7,494 nucleotides of DNA, from assembly GCA_020354105.1 (NCBI GenBank), contig CP070642.1, positions 282,813-290,306 of the forward strand, in the 5' to 3' direction. The position numbers were made by a program, and so were the translations under genes. Positions 1 to 6,038 of this stretch are shown in pieces; the first letter of the stretch is position 1; each line of letters opens with the position of its first letter. Below the pieces are notes generated by a model. The model did no database searches, was not told the DNA's origin, and was given only the letters and a program-made list of their open reading frames with translations. Origin of the DNA: Chloroflexota bacterium (GTDB lineage Bacteria > Chloroflexota > Dehalococcoidia > GIF9 > UBA5629).

Positions 1-1199
1 TGGCTGACATGGTTGTCACGAAGATATTTATCAGCAATGTTTATATATTCTGAGGCTACTCTAAGTGGGGACAACTTGCCAGCCTGTATTAACTGCTTCA
101 AGTTATCAACATTAGCCACGGACAAATCCTGGCTAACTACCGCCACCACTTTTACCTGGCCGAAGCCGAGGTCTACCAGCTCCGTAGCCGGACTTGAAGG
201 GAAACGGCAGAGATGTTCTAGGAGCCAGTCTTTGCCTGTTATAGCCAGGTCGAAATTACCATTGGCTACTTGAAGTGGCATATCCTGTGGTCTGATGACT
301 TTAACATTAAGCCAATCCACGTTGAAGCCTGGACGCCTGTTTACTCTATCTTCCGAATAGCCTTGCACATCGAGGCCAGCTTTATTAAGGAATTCTGTGG
401 TCGGTGATTGTTGATGTCCGTCAGGAAGAGCCAGCCAGATTTTTTCTCCGTTGATGTCAGGGCGAAAATTATTGGTGCTTTTTGCCAATTCAGGTTTGAT
501 TTTTAACCACGGCTTGTCTTTCATTTCAAGACCCTGACTGAAATAGGCTATTGTCTGGCTAATATTCTTGGTTTGCCAGCTCTCTTGATTGGCGATAAGA
601 AAAGCATTAGAGGAGAGCAGGGTTTTTAGTGGGGTTAAGCTTTGTGCTTTTATCTCCTCCTCATTTTCTGCCCATAGCAGGACCATGTCAGCGTTCTCTG
701 GCGGATATACTTCAGCAGCTCCCCATACCGGGAATATTCTGAATCTTCTCAACCTGAGATTCAAAGCGGTGTTCTCTGCCATATTGGGATATTCGGACAC
801 TATTCGCCAGTTATATTGTCCGGTTGACAAATCCTGTAGGCTGGATGTGTTTCCATATTGGCTGACGGCTAGATAGAGGTTCCCTTTGCCGTATCCCAGG
901 TCGGCTACTTTAAGTATGCCGCTGGTCGGGTACTTAGCCAGAAGCTCTTCAATCCAGTCCAGATTACAGATGCCTAAATCGTAATTGCCAACGGCTACCT
1001 GGATGGGTACATCTTTTTCTTGAAATATCTTGGCTGAAATCTGGGGAATTTTTGTTGATTGGAGTCTGTAAACTCGTGTCCCTTGCGTATAGTCTTTGAA
1101 CTCAAGCCCTATACTTTCTAATAGACAGGCAGTGGCAGGAAGAAGTCTTCCTTTTGGTAAGGCTATCTTAATATAATCAGATTGGCTTTCAGTTAACAA
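1..1199 (-). CDS. hisG: ATP phosphoribosyltransferase-like protein with two tandem HisG modules (3' end beyond window)
   Basis: HisG condenses ATP with PRPP in the first step of histidine synthesis, in the cytoplasm. Reading from a TTG at 1199, the frame is open for 399 codons to the window edge. An AGGAGG (1216-1211) lies 11 nt upstream inside the end of hisZ, and an in-frame TAG at 1217-1215 excludes an earlier start. Module 1 (about residues 9-225) has ALPKGRL at 13-19, DVPIQVAVGNYDLGI at 63-77, a DLGYG at 100-104 and SEYPN at 135-139. Module 2 (from about 252) repeats the order: ALPDG at 257-261, VIRPQDMPLQVANGNFDLAI at 301-320, TGKDWL at 321-326, DLGFG at 343-347 and SEY at 383-385. Short-form HisG is about 210 residues, so this is a double-length fusion. 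Module 1 lacks the acidic/TGTT PRPP loop; around 170-185 it reads ADMVLLWAENEEEI. The PRPP loop of module 2 lies beyond the edge. The adjacent hisZ supports the short-form, HisZ-dependent type. Confidence 0.85.
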   Translation of the reverse strand, partial: MLTESQSDYIKIALPKGRLLPATACLLESIGLEFKDYTQGTRVYRLQSTKIPQISAKIFQEKDVPIQVAVGNYDLGICNLDWIEELLAKYPTSGILKVADLGYGKGNLYLAVSQYGNTSSLQDLSTGQYNWRIVSEYPNMAENTALNLRLRRFRIFPVWGAAEVYPPENADMVLLWAENEEEIKAQSLTPLKTLLSSNAFLIANQESWQTKNISQTIAYFSQGLEMKDKPWLKIKPELAKSTNNFRPDINGEKIWLALPDGHQQSPTTEFLNKAGLDVQGYSEDRVNRRPGFNVDWLNVKVIRPQDMPLQVANGNFDLAITGKDWLLEHLCRFPSSPATELVDLGFGQVKVVAVVSQDLSVANVDNLKQLIQAGKLSPLRVASEYINIADKYLRDNHVS

Positions 1200-1200
1200 G

Positions 1201-2439
1201 TTATTTTGGGCCTCCTACCATTTTTATGGCGTCAACAATTGAAGAAGTCTCTTTCTTCTGGTTTTTGGTTTGGTCGATAATGGTAAAAGAGGATGGCTGT
1301 TTTTGAACGGTGACTATCCAGCGCCAGTCCGATTGGCGGCCGCTGAAATCAAGATCGGTCACATAGCCTGCTTGGCGAAAAGACTCGGCTAACTGAAAAG
1401 TGGTTCTGATTGAGTCCGGCGTTGTTCCGTCACATTTAATCAGAACCCCCTGTTTCGCCTTCTGTTTGGCTTGTGGCTGAATCAAGTTAACGAGGGGGTC
1501 AACATATAGTGCAAAACCACATGCTGGCGTGCTCTTACCTCCTATCAGTGGGATAAGATTGTCATATCTACCACCACTGCCTATTCTTTCACCCTTAGCT
1601 TTAAACTGAAAGCAGAGTCCGGTGTAATATTCGAAGCCTCGTGTGGATGTAATGTCAATCTGATAGCTGCAACCCAGGGCATCAAGGAGGTTGGCGATTT
1701 CGGTGAAATTGCCCAGTGCCGATTTTAATTTTGTGGGAATCTGAGGTAAAGCCTTCAAGTTTTCCAGAAAGCTGCTGGCTTTTCCCCTCAAATCGAGAAA
1801 TAATGACGTCAGTCTGCCGATTTCGGAGTTTTTTGGTTTTGCCTCCGCCAGCGCTTGCCAGTTTCCATCGAGAATTTGGTCTAGCAGCCTGACTTCTTCA
1901 TCGGGATTCAGCTTCAACTCCTTGAGCACAGCCTTCAGTATTCCAGCGTGGGATAATTGTATTTGAATATCACTGATACCTAGGTTGCGTAGTGTTTCAA
2001 TAGCCAGAAGTATTAATTCTACATCTGATGTCGGTTTATTAATACCCAGCAATTCTACTCCACATTGCCACCGTTCCCTGTTTTCCTTCCCCGTCTCTTC
2101 GAAAGCAAAAACGTTGGTTATATAGAAAAGCTTTGCCAACTCCTGTGGCTGCAAATTTTCGATATATAACCTGGCGACGGGTATAGTGCCATCGGGTCTC
2201 AATACTACTCTTTCACCGCTCCAGCCGTCCCAGTCGAGAAAAGAATATACTCTACTCAACATATTGGGAGTAAGTGTACCGGCGGCCGTGAACAGATGCA
2301 GGTATTCCAGAGTCGGAGTCCGCACTTCCTGGTAACCCCAACTGAGACATGATTTCCGAAAGATATCTTCTATGTGACGAAATGCTCCCATGTCTTTGGG
2401 AAGCAGATCTCGAGCCCCTTTGCATTTCTGACTTGGCAT
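1201..2439 (-). CDS. hisZ: ATP phosphoribosyltransferase regulatory subunit (histidyl-tRNA synthetase paralogue)
   Basis: HisZ resembles the catalytic core of histidyl-tRNA synthetase; it binds short-form HisG and carries the histidine feedback site. The 412-residue protein begins with a HisS-like KGARDLLP (residues 7-14) and has a motif like HisS RPEGT, here RPDGT (81-85). It has RGFEYYTG (267-274), which matches the histidine-binding motif RGLDYYTG, and GGRYDNL (289-295). Two arginines expected in class II synthetases are absent: motif 2, normally FRYE, reads FAFE (111-114), and motif 3, normally GFxxGxDR, reads GFALYVDP (308-315). These losses, plus hisG starting one base after the stop, make HisZ far likelier than HisS. 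The C-terminal stretch (about 325-412) looks like a diverged remnant of the anticodon-binding domain, which the shortest HisZ proteins lack. A weak AAGG lies 9 nt before the ATG. The gene heads the minus-strand hisZ-hisG transcript. Confidence 0.88.
   Translation of the reverse strand: MPSQKCKGARDLLPKDMGAFRHIEDIFRKSCLSWGYQEVRTPTLEYLHLFTAAGTLTPNMLSRVYSFLDWDGWSGERVVLRPDGTIPVARLYIENLQPQELAKLFYITNVFAFEETGKENRERWQCGVELLGINKPTSDVELILLAIETLRNLGISDIQIQLSHAGILKAVLKELKLNPDEEVRLLDQILDGNWQALAEAKPKNSEIGRLTSLFLDLRGKASSFLENLKALPQIPTKLKSALGNFTEIANLLDALGCSYQIDITSTRGFEYYTGLCFQFKAKGERIGSGGRYDNLIPLIGGKSTPACGFALYVDPLVNLIQPQAKQKAKQGVLIKCDGTTPDSIRTTFQLAESFRQAGYVTDLDFSGRQSDWRWIVTVQKQPSSFTIIDQTKNQKKETSSIVDAIKMVGGPK
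1211..1216 (-). promoter_or_regulatory. Shine-Dalgarno that sets the hisG TTG start
   Basis: A perfect AGGAGG on the minus strand lies inside the last codons of hisZ, 11 nt before the TTG at 1199. No ATG or GTG lies between it and the first conserved HisG residues in that frame. It therefore decides the start and suggests that hisG translation is coupled to hisZ. Confidence 0.65.
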
Positions 2440-2466
2440 AATTTTAAACCTTAGCTAAGTTGGCCT

Positions 2467-2495
2467 ATTCTACACTAACGAGCTTTCTGCTTCAA
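2467..2495 (-). promoter_or_regulatory. Sigma-70-like promoter for hisZ-hisG
   Basis: On the minus strand, TTGAAG (2495-2490) and TAGAAT (2472-2467) are separated by exactly 17 nt. The predicted transcript start is near 2460, leaving a leader of about 20 nt before the hisZ ATG at 2439. That leaves no room for a his leader peptide, T-box or attenuator. Control by histidine feedback on the enzyme, or by a repressor, is therefore more likely. The call rests on consensus match only. Confidence 0.5.
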
Positions 2496-2517
2496 TTTGA
2501 TTTTCGATAACCTGTGT

Positions 2518-2546
2518 TTGCTGTTAGCTATCGGGTAAACTATAAT
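2518..2546 (+). promoter_or_regulatory. Sigma-70-like promoter for the nfeD-slipin operon
   Basis: TTGCTG (2518-2523) and a perfect TATAAT (2541-2546) are separated by 17 nt. The predicted start is around 2552-2554. This is only about 5 nt before the TTG at 2558 and about 14 nt before the ATG at 2567, so the mRNA would have a very short 5' leader. It is divergent from the hisZ promoter. Confidence 0.55.
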
Positions 2547-2566
2547 TAGGCTGCGGATTGGAACAA

Positions 2567-3898
2567 ATGCTCAAGTCGAAATTAAGATTTGCCTACTTTA
2601 TTATTCTGGCTATCCTATGGATTACGGCCTTCGTATCTGACGGGGCTGATGCTGGCTCTGGGAACATAGAAGTTCTTAGCGTTGATGGTACTATCGTTCC
2701 TGTCGTTGCCAATTATTTAGATCGCGGTATCAGCCGGGCTGAGGCTAATGGGAGCATTGCCTGCGTCATTGAGTTGAATACCCCCGGAGGGCTTCTAACT
2801 GCCACAGAGGATATTGTGCAGCGGATTTTGAATGCCAAAGTGCCGATTGTGGTTTATGTTACTCCCAGTGGTGGCTGGGCAGCTTCAGCCGGGACTTTCA
2901 TTACCATAGCTGCGCATGTAGCAGTAATGGCGCCGGGAACTAGTATTGGAGCGGCTCATCCGGTAACCGTCGGTGAAGAGATGCCCGAAGAAGTGTCAAA
3001 GAAGGTAACCGAATATTCCTCTGCATGGATTAGAAGTATTGCTGAAATAAGGGGTCGTGATCCTGTAGAGGCTGAGTTAGCAGTTTCAGAAAGCAAGTCA
3101 TTTACTGCCTCCGAAGCGTTAGGGGCAAAGCTTATTGATTTTCAGGCTGATGACCTGGAAAGCCTAATTCGCCAGATTAATGATAGGAAAGTGACTTTGG
3201 CACATGGCATGGAGGTCATTATCGATACCTCTGATTATGCGCTGGGTAGAAATGAGATGAATCCGGTTGAGCGCTTTCTGCACGTTATCAGTGACCCTAA
3301 TATCGCTTATATTCTACTCAGTCTGGCTACGATAGGCTTAATTACCGAGATTTCAAATCCCGGGTTGATATTTCCAGGAATTGTTGGTGGCCTTTGTCTT
3401 TTTCTGGCTTTCTATTCTTTGGGTGTGCTCAATGCTTATTGGGCTGGGTTACTGCTTATACTCCTTGCCTTTGGATTATTTGTGGCTGAGGTTTTTACGC
3501 CGACTTTTGGTATACTTACGGCTGGGGGTGTTGCCTCTTTGATTTTCGGTTCTCTTGTTCTATTCAGTCATAGTTCGCCGGCAATGCAAGTAAACAGAGG
3601 CTTGATTGCCGTAGTAGCTATTTTAATAGCTGCCTTCATAGCCTTCATTGTGGGTGCCGTGGTTAGAGGGCAGAGAAGGCGAGTGGAAACTGGTGCTGAA
3701 GGGCTAGTAGGTCAAGTAGCTATAGCTAAGACAGCCCTTGCCCCAAAGGGCACGGTTCTCGTTGAAGGCGAGCTCTGGAAAGCCGTAGTTGACGATGGTA
3801 AAGTGGAGCCAGGAGAAGAAGTGACGATAACAAAGGTCGAAGGACTGAGATTATTAGTTACTCAAAGGAAAATTAAAGGGAAGAAAAGGTGGATTTAA
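2567..3898 (+). CDS. NfeD-family ClpP-class membrane serine protease
   Basis: Long-form NfeD proteins carry an extracytoplasmic ClpP-like protease domain, a membrane bundle and a C-terminal OB-fold; the archaeal homologue PH1510 cleaves its partner slipin/stomatin. I use the ATG at 2567 (443 residues); a TTG at 2558 would add three residues but sits almost at the predicted transcript start. A signal peptide is visible (residues 1-29, hydrophobic core 8-22, ADA before the likely cleavage). The protease domain has NTPGG (71-75) and the nucleophile in AASAGTF, Ser107. The base is probably Lys145 or Lys146, since the Ser-Lys pair of PH1510 is about 41 residues apart. Four or five membrane segments follow (roughly 246-366). 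The OB domain is about 367-443. The stop lies inside the next gene (10-nt overlap). The protein has the full length and motifs of the family and appears intact. Confidence 0.9.
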   Translation: MLKSKLRFAYFIILAILWITAFVSDGADAGSGNIEVLSVDGTIVPVVANYLDRGISRAEANGSIACVIELNTPGGLLTATEDIVQRILNAKVPIVVYVTPSGGWAASAGTFITIAAHVAVMAPGTSIGAAHPVTVGEEMPEEVSKKVTEYSSAWIRSIAEIRGRDPVEAELAVSESKSFTASEALGAKLIDFQADDLESLIRQINDRKVTLAHGMEVIIDTSDYALGRNEMNPVERFLHVISDPNIAYILLSLATIGLITEISNPGLIFPGIVGGLCLFLAFYSLGVLNAYWAGLLLILLAFGLFVAEVFTPTFGILTAGGVASLIFGSLVLFSHSSPAMQVNRGLIAVVAILIAAFIAFIVGAVVRGQRRRVETGAEGLVGQVAIAKTALAPKGTVLVEGELWKAVVDDGKVEPGEEVTITKVEGLRLLVTQRKIKGKKRWI

Positions 3899-4067
3899 TT
3901 CTTATTTTTGCTATTGCCATATTCGTGATAATAATCCTGGCGGCAGCCATCAAGATTGTCAGTGAATATGAGCGTGGAGTCGTGTTTCGCCTGGGACGGT
4001 GTGTTGGTGTGAGGGGCCCCGGGCTCATCTTTCTAATTCCATTTATAGAACGTATGGTTAAGGTCGA
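3649..4067 (+). repeat. 419-bp tandem direct repeat, copy A
   Basis: This copy starts in the last membrane segment of nfeD, covers the nfeD OB domain and stop, and continues through the first 60 slipin codons. It is immediately followed by copy B with no spacer. By eye I count about 33 substitutions and no indels over 419 positions, about 92% identity. The 3' end of the intact nfeD uses this copy. Confidence 0.95.
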
Positions 4068-4317
4068 TGTGGGTGGTGTGGTTAAAGGGCAGAGAAGGCG
4101 AGTAGAAACTGATGCTGAAGGGTTAATAGGTCAAGTAGCGATAGCTAAGACAGCCCTTGCCCCAGAGGGCGCAGTTCTTGTTGAAGGCGAGCTCTGGACA
4201 GCTGTAGTTGATGATGGTAAAGTAGAGTCAGGAGAGGAGGTGACGATAACCAAGGTCCAAGGACTGAGATTATTAGTTACTCAAAGGAAAATTAAAGGGA
4301 GGAAAAGATGGATTTAA
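3889..4317 (+). CDS. Chimeric ORF: slipin N-terminus fused to NfeD OB-fold domain
   Basis: This 142-residue ORF has no single-family match that I recognise. Residues 1-60 are the slipin N-terminus: a membrane helix at about 2-22, then EYERGVVFRLGR and RGPGLIFLIPFIERMVKVD. They differ from the downstream slipin at three positions (K22/R, S25/N, C38/Y). Residues from about 62 to 142 are a second copy of the NfeD OB domain, with ten differences from the parent. The fusion follows from a 419-bp tandem duplication whose length keeps the slipin frame joined to the NfeD frame. The ORF overlaps nfeD and the slipin by 10 nt each, so it is coupled into the operon. Its start is GTG behind GGGAAG, weaker than the ATG behind GGGAGG of the slipin. 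The size and the TM-plus-OB layout resemble short NfeD proteins. It may be functional or a recent by-product; the open frame is certain, expression is not. Confidence 0.7.
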   Translation: MDLILIFAIAIFVIIILAAAIKIVSEYERGVVFRLGRCVGVRGPGLIFLIPFIERMVKVDVGGVVKGQRRRVETDAEGLIGQVAIAKTALAPEGAVLVEGELWTAVVDDGKVESGEEVTITKVQGLRLLVTQRKIKGRKRWI

Positions 4318-4486
4318 TTCTTATTTTTGCTATTGCCATATTCGTGATAATAATCCTGGCGGCGGCTATCAGGATTGTTAATGAATATGAGCGTGGAGTC
4401 GTGTTTCGCTTGGGGCGGTATGTTGGTGTGAGGGGCCCTGGGCTCATCTTTCTAATTCCATTTATCGAACGTATGGTTAAGGTCGA
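4068..4486 (+). repeat. 419-bp tandem direct repeat, copy B
   Basis: This is the second copy, adjoining copy A at 4067/4068. It holds the duplicated OB domain of the chimera and the N-terminal 60 codons of the intact slipin. Both copies end in GGTCGA; copy A then runs into the chimera junction and copy B into authentic slipin sequence (CCTCCGCG). I see no clear microhomology at the breakpoint. Confidence 0.95.
4297..4302 (+). promoter_or_regulatory. Shine-Dalgarno of the slipin gene
   Basis: GGGAGG lies 5 nt before the ATG at 4308. The corresponding site before the chimera (3878-3883) reads GGGAAG and is followed by GTG. This points to stronger initiation at the intact slipin. Confidence 0.65.
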
Positions 4487-5069
4487 CCTCCGCGTTGTTA
4501 CTATGGATGTCCCGACCCAGGAATGCATTACAATGGACACGGTAACCGTTAAAGTTGATGCTGTTGTTTATTTCAGGGTAATGAAACCTGAAGACGCTGT
4601 GCTCAACGTGGAGCAATACATTAGAGCCACTTCGCTGCTTTCACAAACCACTCTACGGAATGTCGTTGGCCAATCTGAACTTGAGGATCTGCTGGCTCAT
4701 CGGGATAAGATCAATGAAAAGCTTCAATCACTTATTGATGAGGGGACAGAGCCGTGGGGTATAAAGGTGAGTATGGTGGAAGTCAGGGATGTTGAGCTAC
4801 CTGATACGATGCAGCGAGCAATGGCGGCTCAGGCTGAGGCTGAACGAGAAAGACGCGCTAAGATCGTGCATGCTGAGGGCGAATTTCAGGCTGCGGAGAA
4901 GCTGGCTCAGGCAGCCAAGGTTATTTCCAGTCAACCTTCCGCTATGCAGCTTCGCTATCTCCAGACCCTGACCACGATTTCCACCGAACGGACTAATACA
5001 ATAGTATTTCCATTGCCCATAGATTTATTAGGGCCTTTACTAGGTAAACTCGGTCAGTCGAAGAAGTAA
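4308..5069 (+). CDS. Slipin / stomatin-like SPFH (band 7) membrane protein
   Basis: Slipins are membrane-anchored SPFH proteins that oligomerise in the inner membrane and are typically paired with NfeD proteases, which cut near the slipin C-terminus. The 253 residues match the usual family length. An N-terminal membrane helix (2-22) is followed by EYERGVVFRLGR (26-37) and GPGLIFLIPFIERM (43-56). The SPFH core includes LRVVTMDVPTQECITMDTVT (61-80) and VDAVVYFRV (83-91). An Ala/Glu-rich coiled coil (about 170-205) contains QAEAERERRAKI. A hydrophobic tail, IVFPLPIDLLGPLL (about 232-245), is the type of segment that the partner protease cleaves. The ATG is supported by GGGAGG 5 nt upstream. The start overlaps the chimeric ORF by 10 nt. 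It is the last gene of the operon, followed by a stem-loop terminator. Confidence 0.93.
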   Translation: MDLILIFAIAIFVIIILAAAIRIVNEYERGVVFRLGRYVGVRGPGLIFLIPFIERMVKVDLRVVTMDVPTQECITMDTVTVKVDAVVYFRVMKPEDAVLNVEQYIRATSLLSQTTLRNVVGQSELEDLLAHRDKINEKLQSLIDEGTEPWGIKVSMVEVRDVELPDTMQRAMAAQAEAERERRAKIVHAEGEFQAAEKLAQAAKVISSQPSAMQLRYLQTLTTISTERTNTIVFPLPIDLLGPLLGKLGQSKK

Positions 5070-5076
5070 TTAGACC

Positions 5077-5122
5077 TTACCCCCTGTCACTATAAAAAGT
5101 ACAGGGGGTAATTTATTCTTTT
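5077..5122 (+). terminator. Intrinsic terminator of the nfeD-slipin operon
   Basis: TTACCCCCTGT (5077-5087) pairs perfectly with ACAGGGGGTAA (5101-5111), giving an 11-bp GC-rich stem. A further ACT/AGT pairing can form in the loop past a bulged C. The T-rich TTTATTCTTTT follows on the plus strand. The T-tract overlaps the 3' end of the convergent birA. On the minus strand the stem is followed by a poorer U run, so bidirectional use is possible but weaker. Confidence 0.85.
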
Positions 5123-5895
5123 ATTACCGTTACATCTCCAGCCACGATTTCGGCTAAGCTGCCGTCAGTGCGGCGTAAGATGAGATTGCCTTTTTCGGTT
5201 ACTGTTTCAGCCTTACCTTTTTCCACAGTTTCGCCAGTTTTAACCTGTACATATCTGCCCAATGTCTCCATGTTTTCCTGCCACTCTTTATATACAGGTT
5301 TTCCGGATTGAGCTTCTAGATATAGCTGTTCCAGTTCAAAGAAAAGTGTGCTGATAAGCTCAACTTTTGATATTTCTGCTCCTAGCTCTTGTGAAAGGCT
5401 GGTGGCTATCTCTGCAATTTCAGGAAAAGCTATGGGGTCGAAGTTAGCATTTATTCCTATGCCTATAATGGCAAAATTTACCCTGCCCTCATTAACCTCG
5501 TTTTCTATTAGTATGCCGCATACCTTTTTGCCTTTGATCAGCACATCGTTCGGCCACTTGATTTGTGTCTCAAGGCCGGCGATTTGCTTGATGGCCCTGA
5601 CCGCAGCCAGTGAGGCTATCATGATAAGCTGCGGCAGGTTGTCCAGAGGAGGCTTGAGTATAACTGACATAGCCAGGCTGCCCTCGGGTGATAGCCAGGT
5701 TCTACCAATTCGCCCTCTGCCTGCTGTTTGTGTGCCGGCTATGACTACGGTTCCCTCTACGGCACCTTTGTTAGCCATCTCCTTGGCTGCCTCCATGGTT
5801 GTGGCCAGCCGGTGGTAATAATGTAGCTGCCTGCCAACGAATTTAGTTTTCAAAAGGCTTTGGAGGGAGGTTTCTATATCCTGACCATTTAACAT
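5113..5895 (-). CDS. birA: Biotin-[acetyl-CoA-carboxylase] ligase, monofunctional (class I)
   Basis: This cytoplasmic enzyme makes biotinyl-5'-AMP from biotin and ATP and transfers biotin to the carrier lysine of biotin-dependent carboxylases. The 260-residue protein has the biotinyl-AMP loop GTQTAGRGRIGRTW (54-67), KWPND (113-117), the KxxGILIE segment (about 124-131, where the conserved lysine lies) and GIGIN (145-149). A C-terminal SH3-like domain covers about 212-260. There is no N-terminal winged-helix domain, so unlike the E. coli protein it should not bind an operator. The start is an ATG at 5895 with a weak purine-rich GAGAAAG 8 nt upstream. It converges with the slipin and diverges from the sirtuin. 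Confidence 0.93.
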   Translation of the reverse strand: MLNGQDIETSLQSLLKTKFVGRQLHYYHRLATTMEAAKEMANKGAVEGTVVIAGTQTAGRGRIGRTWLSPEGSLAMSVILKPPLDNLPQLIMIASLAAVRAIKQIAGLETQIKWPNDVLIKGKKVCGILIENEVNEGRVNFAIIGIGINANFDPIAFPEIAEIATSLSQELGAEISKVELISTLFFELEQLYLEAQSGKPVYKEWQENMETLGRYVQVKTGETVEKGKAETVTEKGNLILRRTDGSLAEIVAGDVTVIKE

Positions 5896-5931
5896 AGGCG
5901 TTACTTTCTCACATAATCCAGTTTATTAGTT

Positions 5932-5960
5932 AGTATAGCGATAGCCTCAGGTTATGTCTA
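5932..5960 (-). promoter_or_regulatory. Sigma-70-like promoter for birA
   Basis: On the minus strand, TAGACA (5960-5955) and TATACT (5937-5932) are separated by 17 nt, giving a leader of about 30 nt before the birA ATG. An inverted repeat, CGATAG (5939-5944) with CTATCG (5958-5963), spans the spacer and overlaps the -35 box. Confidence 0.5.
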
Positions 5961-5981
5961 TCGATTTCTAATGCGGGCATC

Positions 5982-6010
5982 TTGACATTTTGTTAAAAGC
6001 CAATTAGCAT
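5982..6010 (+). promoter_or_regulatory. Sigma-70-like promoter for the sirtuin gene
   Basis: A perfect TTGACA (5982-5987) is followed after 17 nt by TAGCAT (6005-6010), which matches TATAAT at four of six positions. The predicted start is near 6017, about 22 nt before the ATG. A TAGAAT at 6016-6021 is a less well supported alternative -10. Confidence 0.5.
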
Positions 6011-6038
6011 TGAGTTAGAATATTGAGTAAAGGCAGCC

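Noticed and set aside
13..273. Plus-strand open frame of 86 residues
   Set aside because: It is antisense to the HisG module 2 region, which has clear family motifs on the minus strand.
589..876. Plus-strand open frame of 95 residues
   Set aside because: It is antisense to HisG module 1 and the linker and shows no recognisable motif.
1201..2439. Annotation as histidyl-tRNA synthetase (hisS)
   Set aside because: The class II motif 2 and motif 3 arginines are missing and hisG follows immediately, so HisZ fits better.
3889..4317. The chimera as a simple frameshifted slipin pseudogene
   Set aside because: The breakpoint joins slipin to an intact OB domain in frame with its own stop, and the downstream slipin is complete. 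This is fusion by duplication rather than decay.
3649..4486. The tandem repeat as an assembly error
   Set aside because: The copies differ at about 33 positions with mostly synonymous changes; a false duplication would normally be near-identical. Long reads would settle it.
4292..4540. Minus-strand open frame of 82 residues
   Set aside because: It is antisense to the slipin N-terminus with no ribosome-binding site or family motif.
5348..5818. Plus-strand open frame of 156 residues
   Set aside because: It is antisense to birA, whose motifs are unambiguous.
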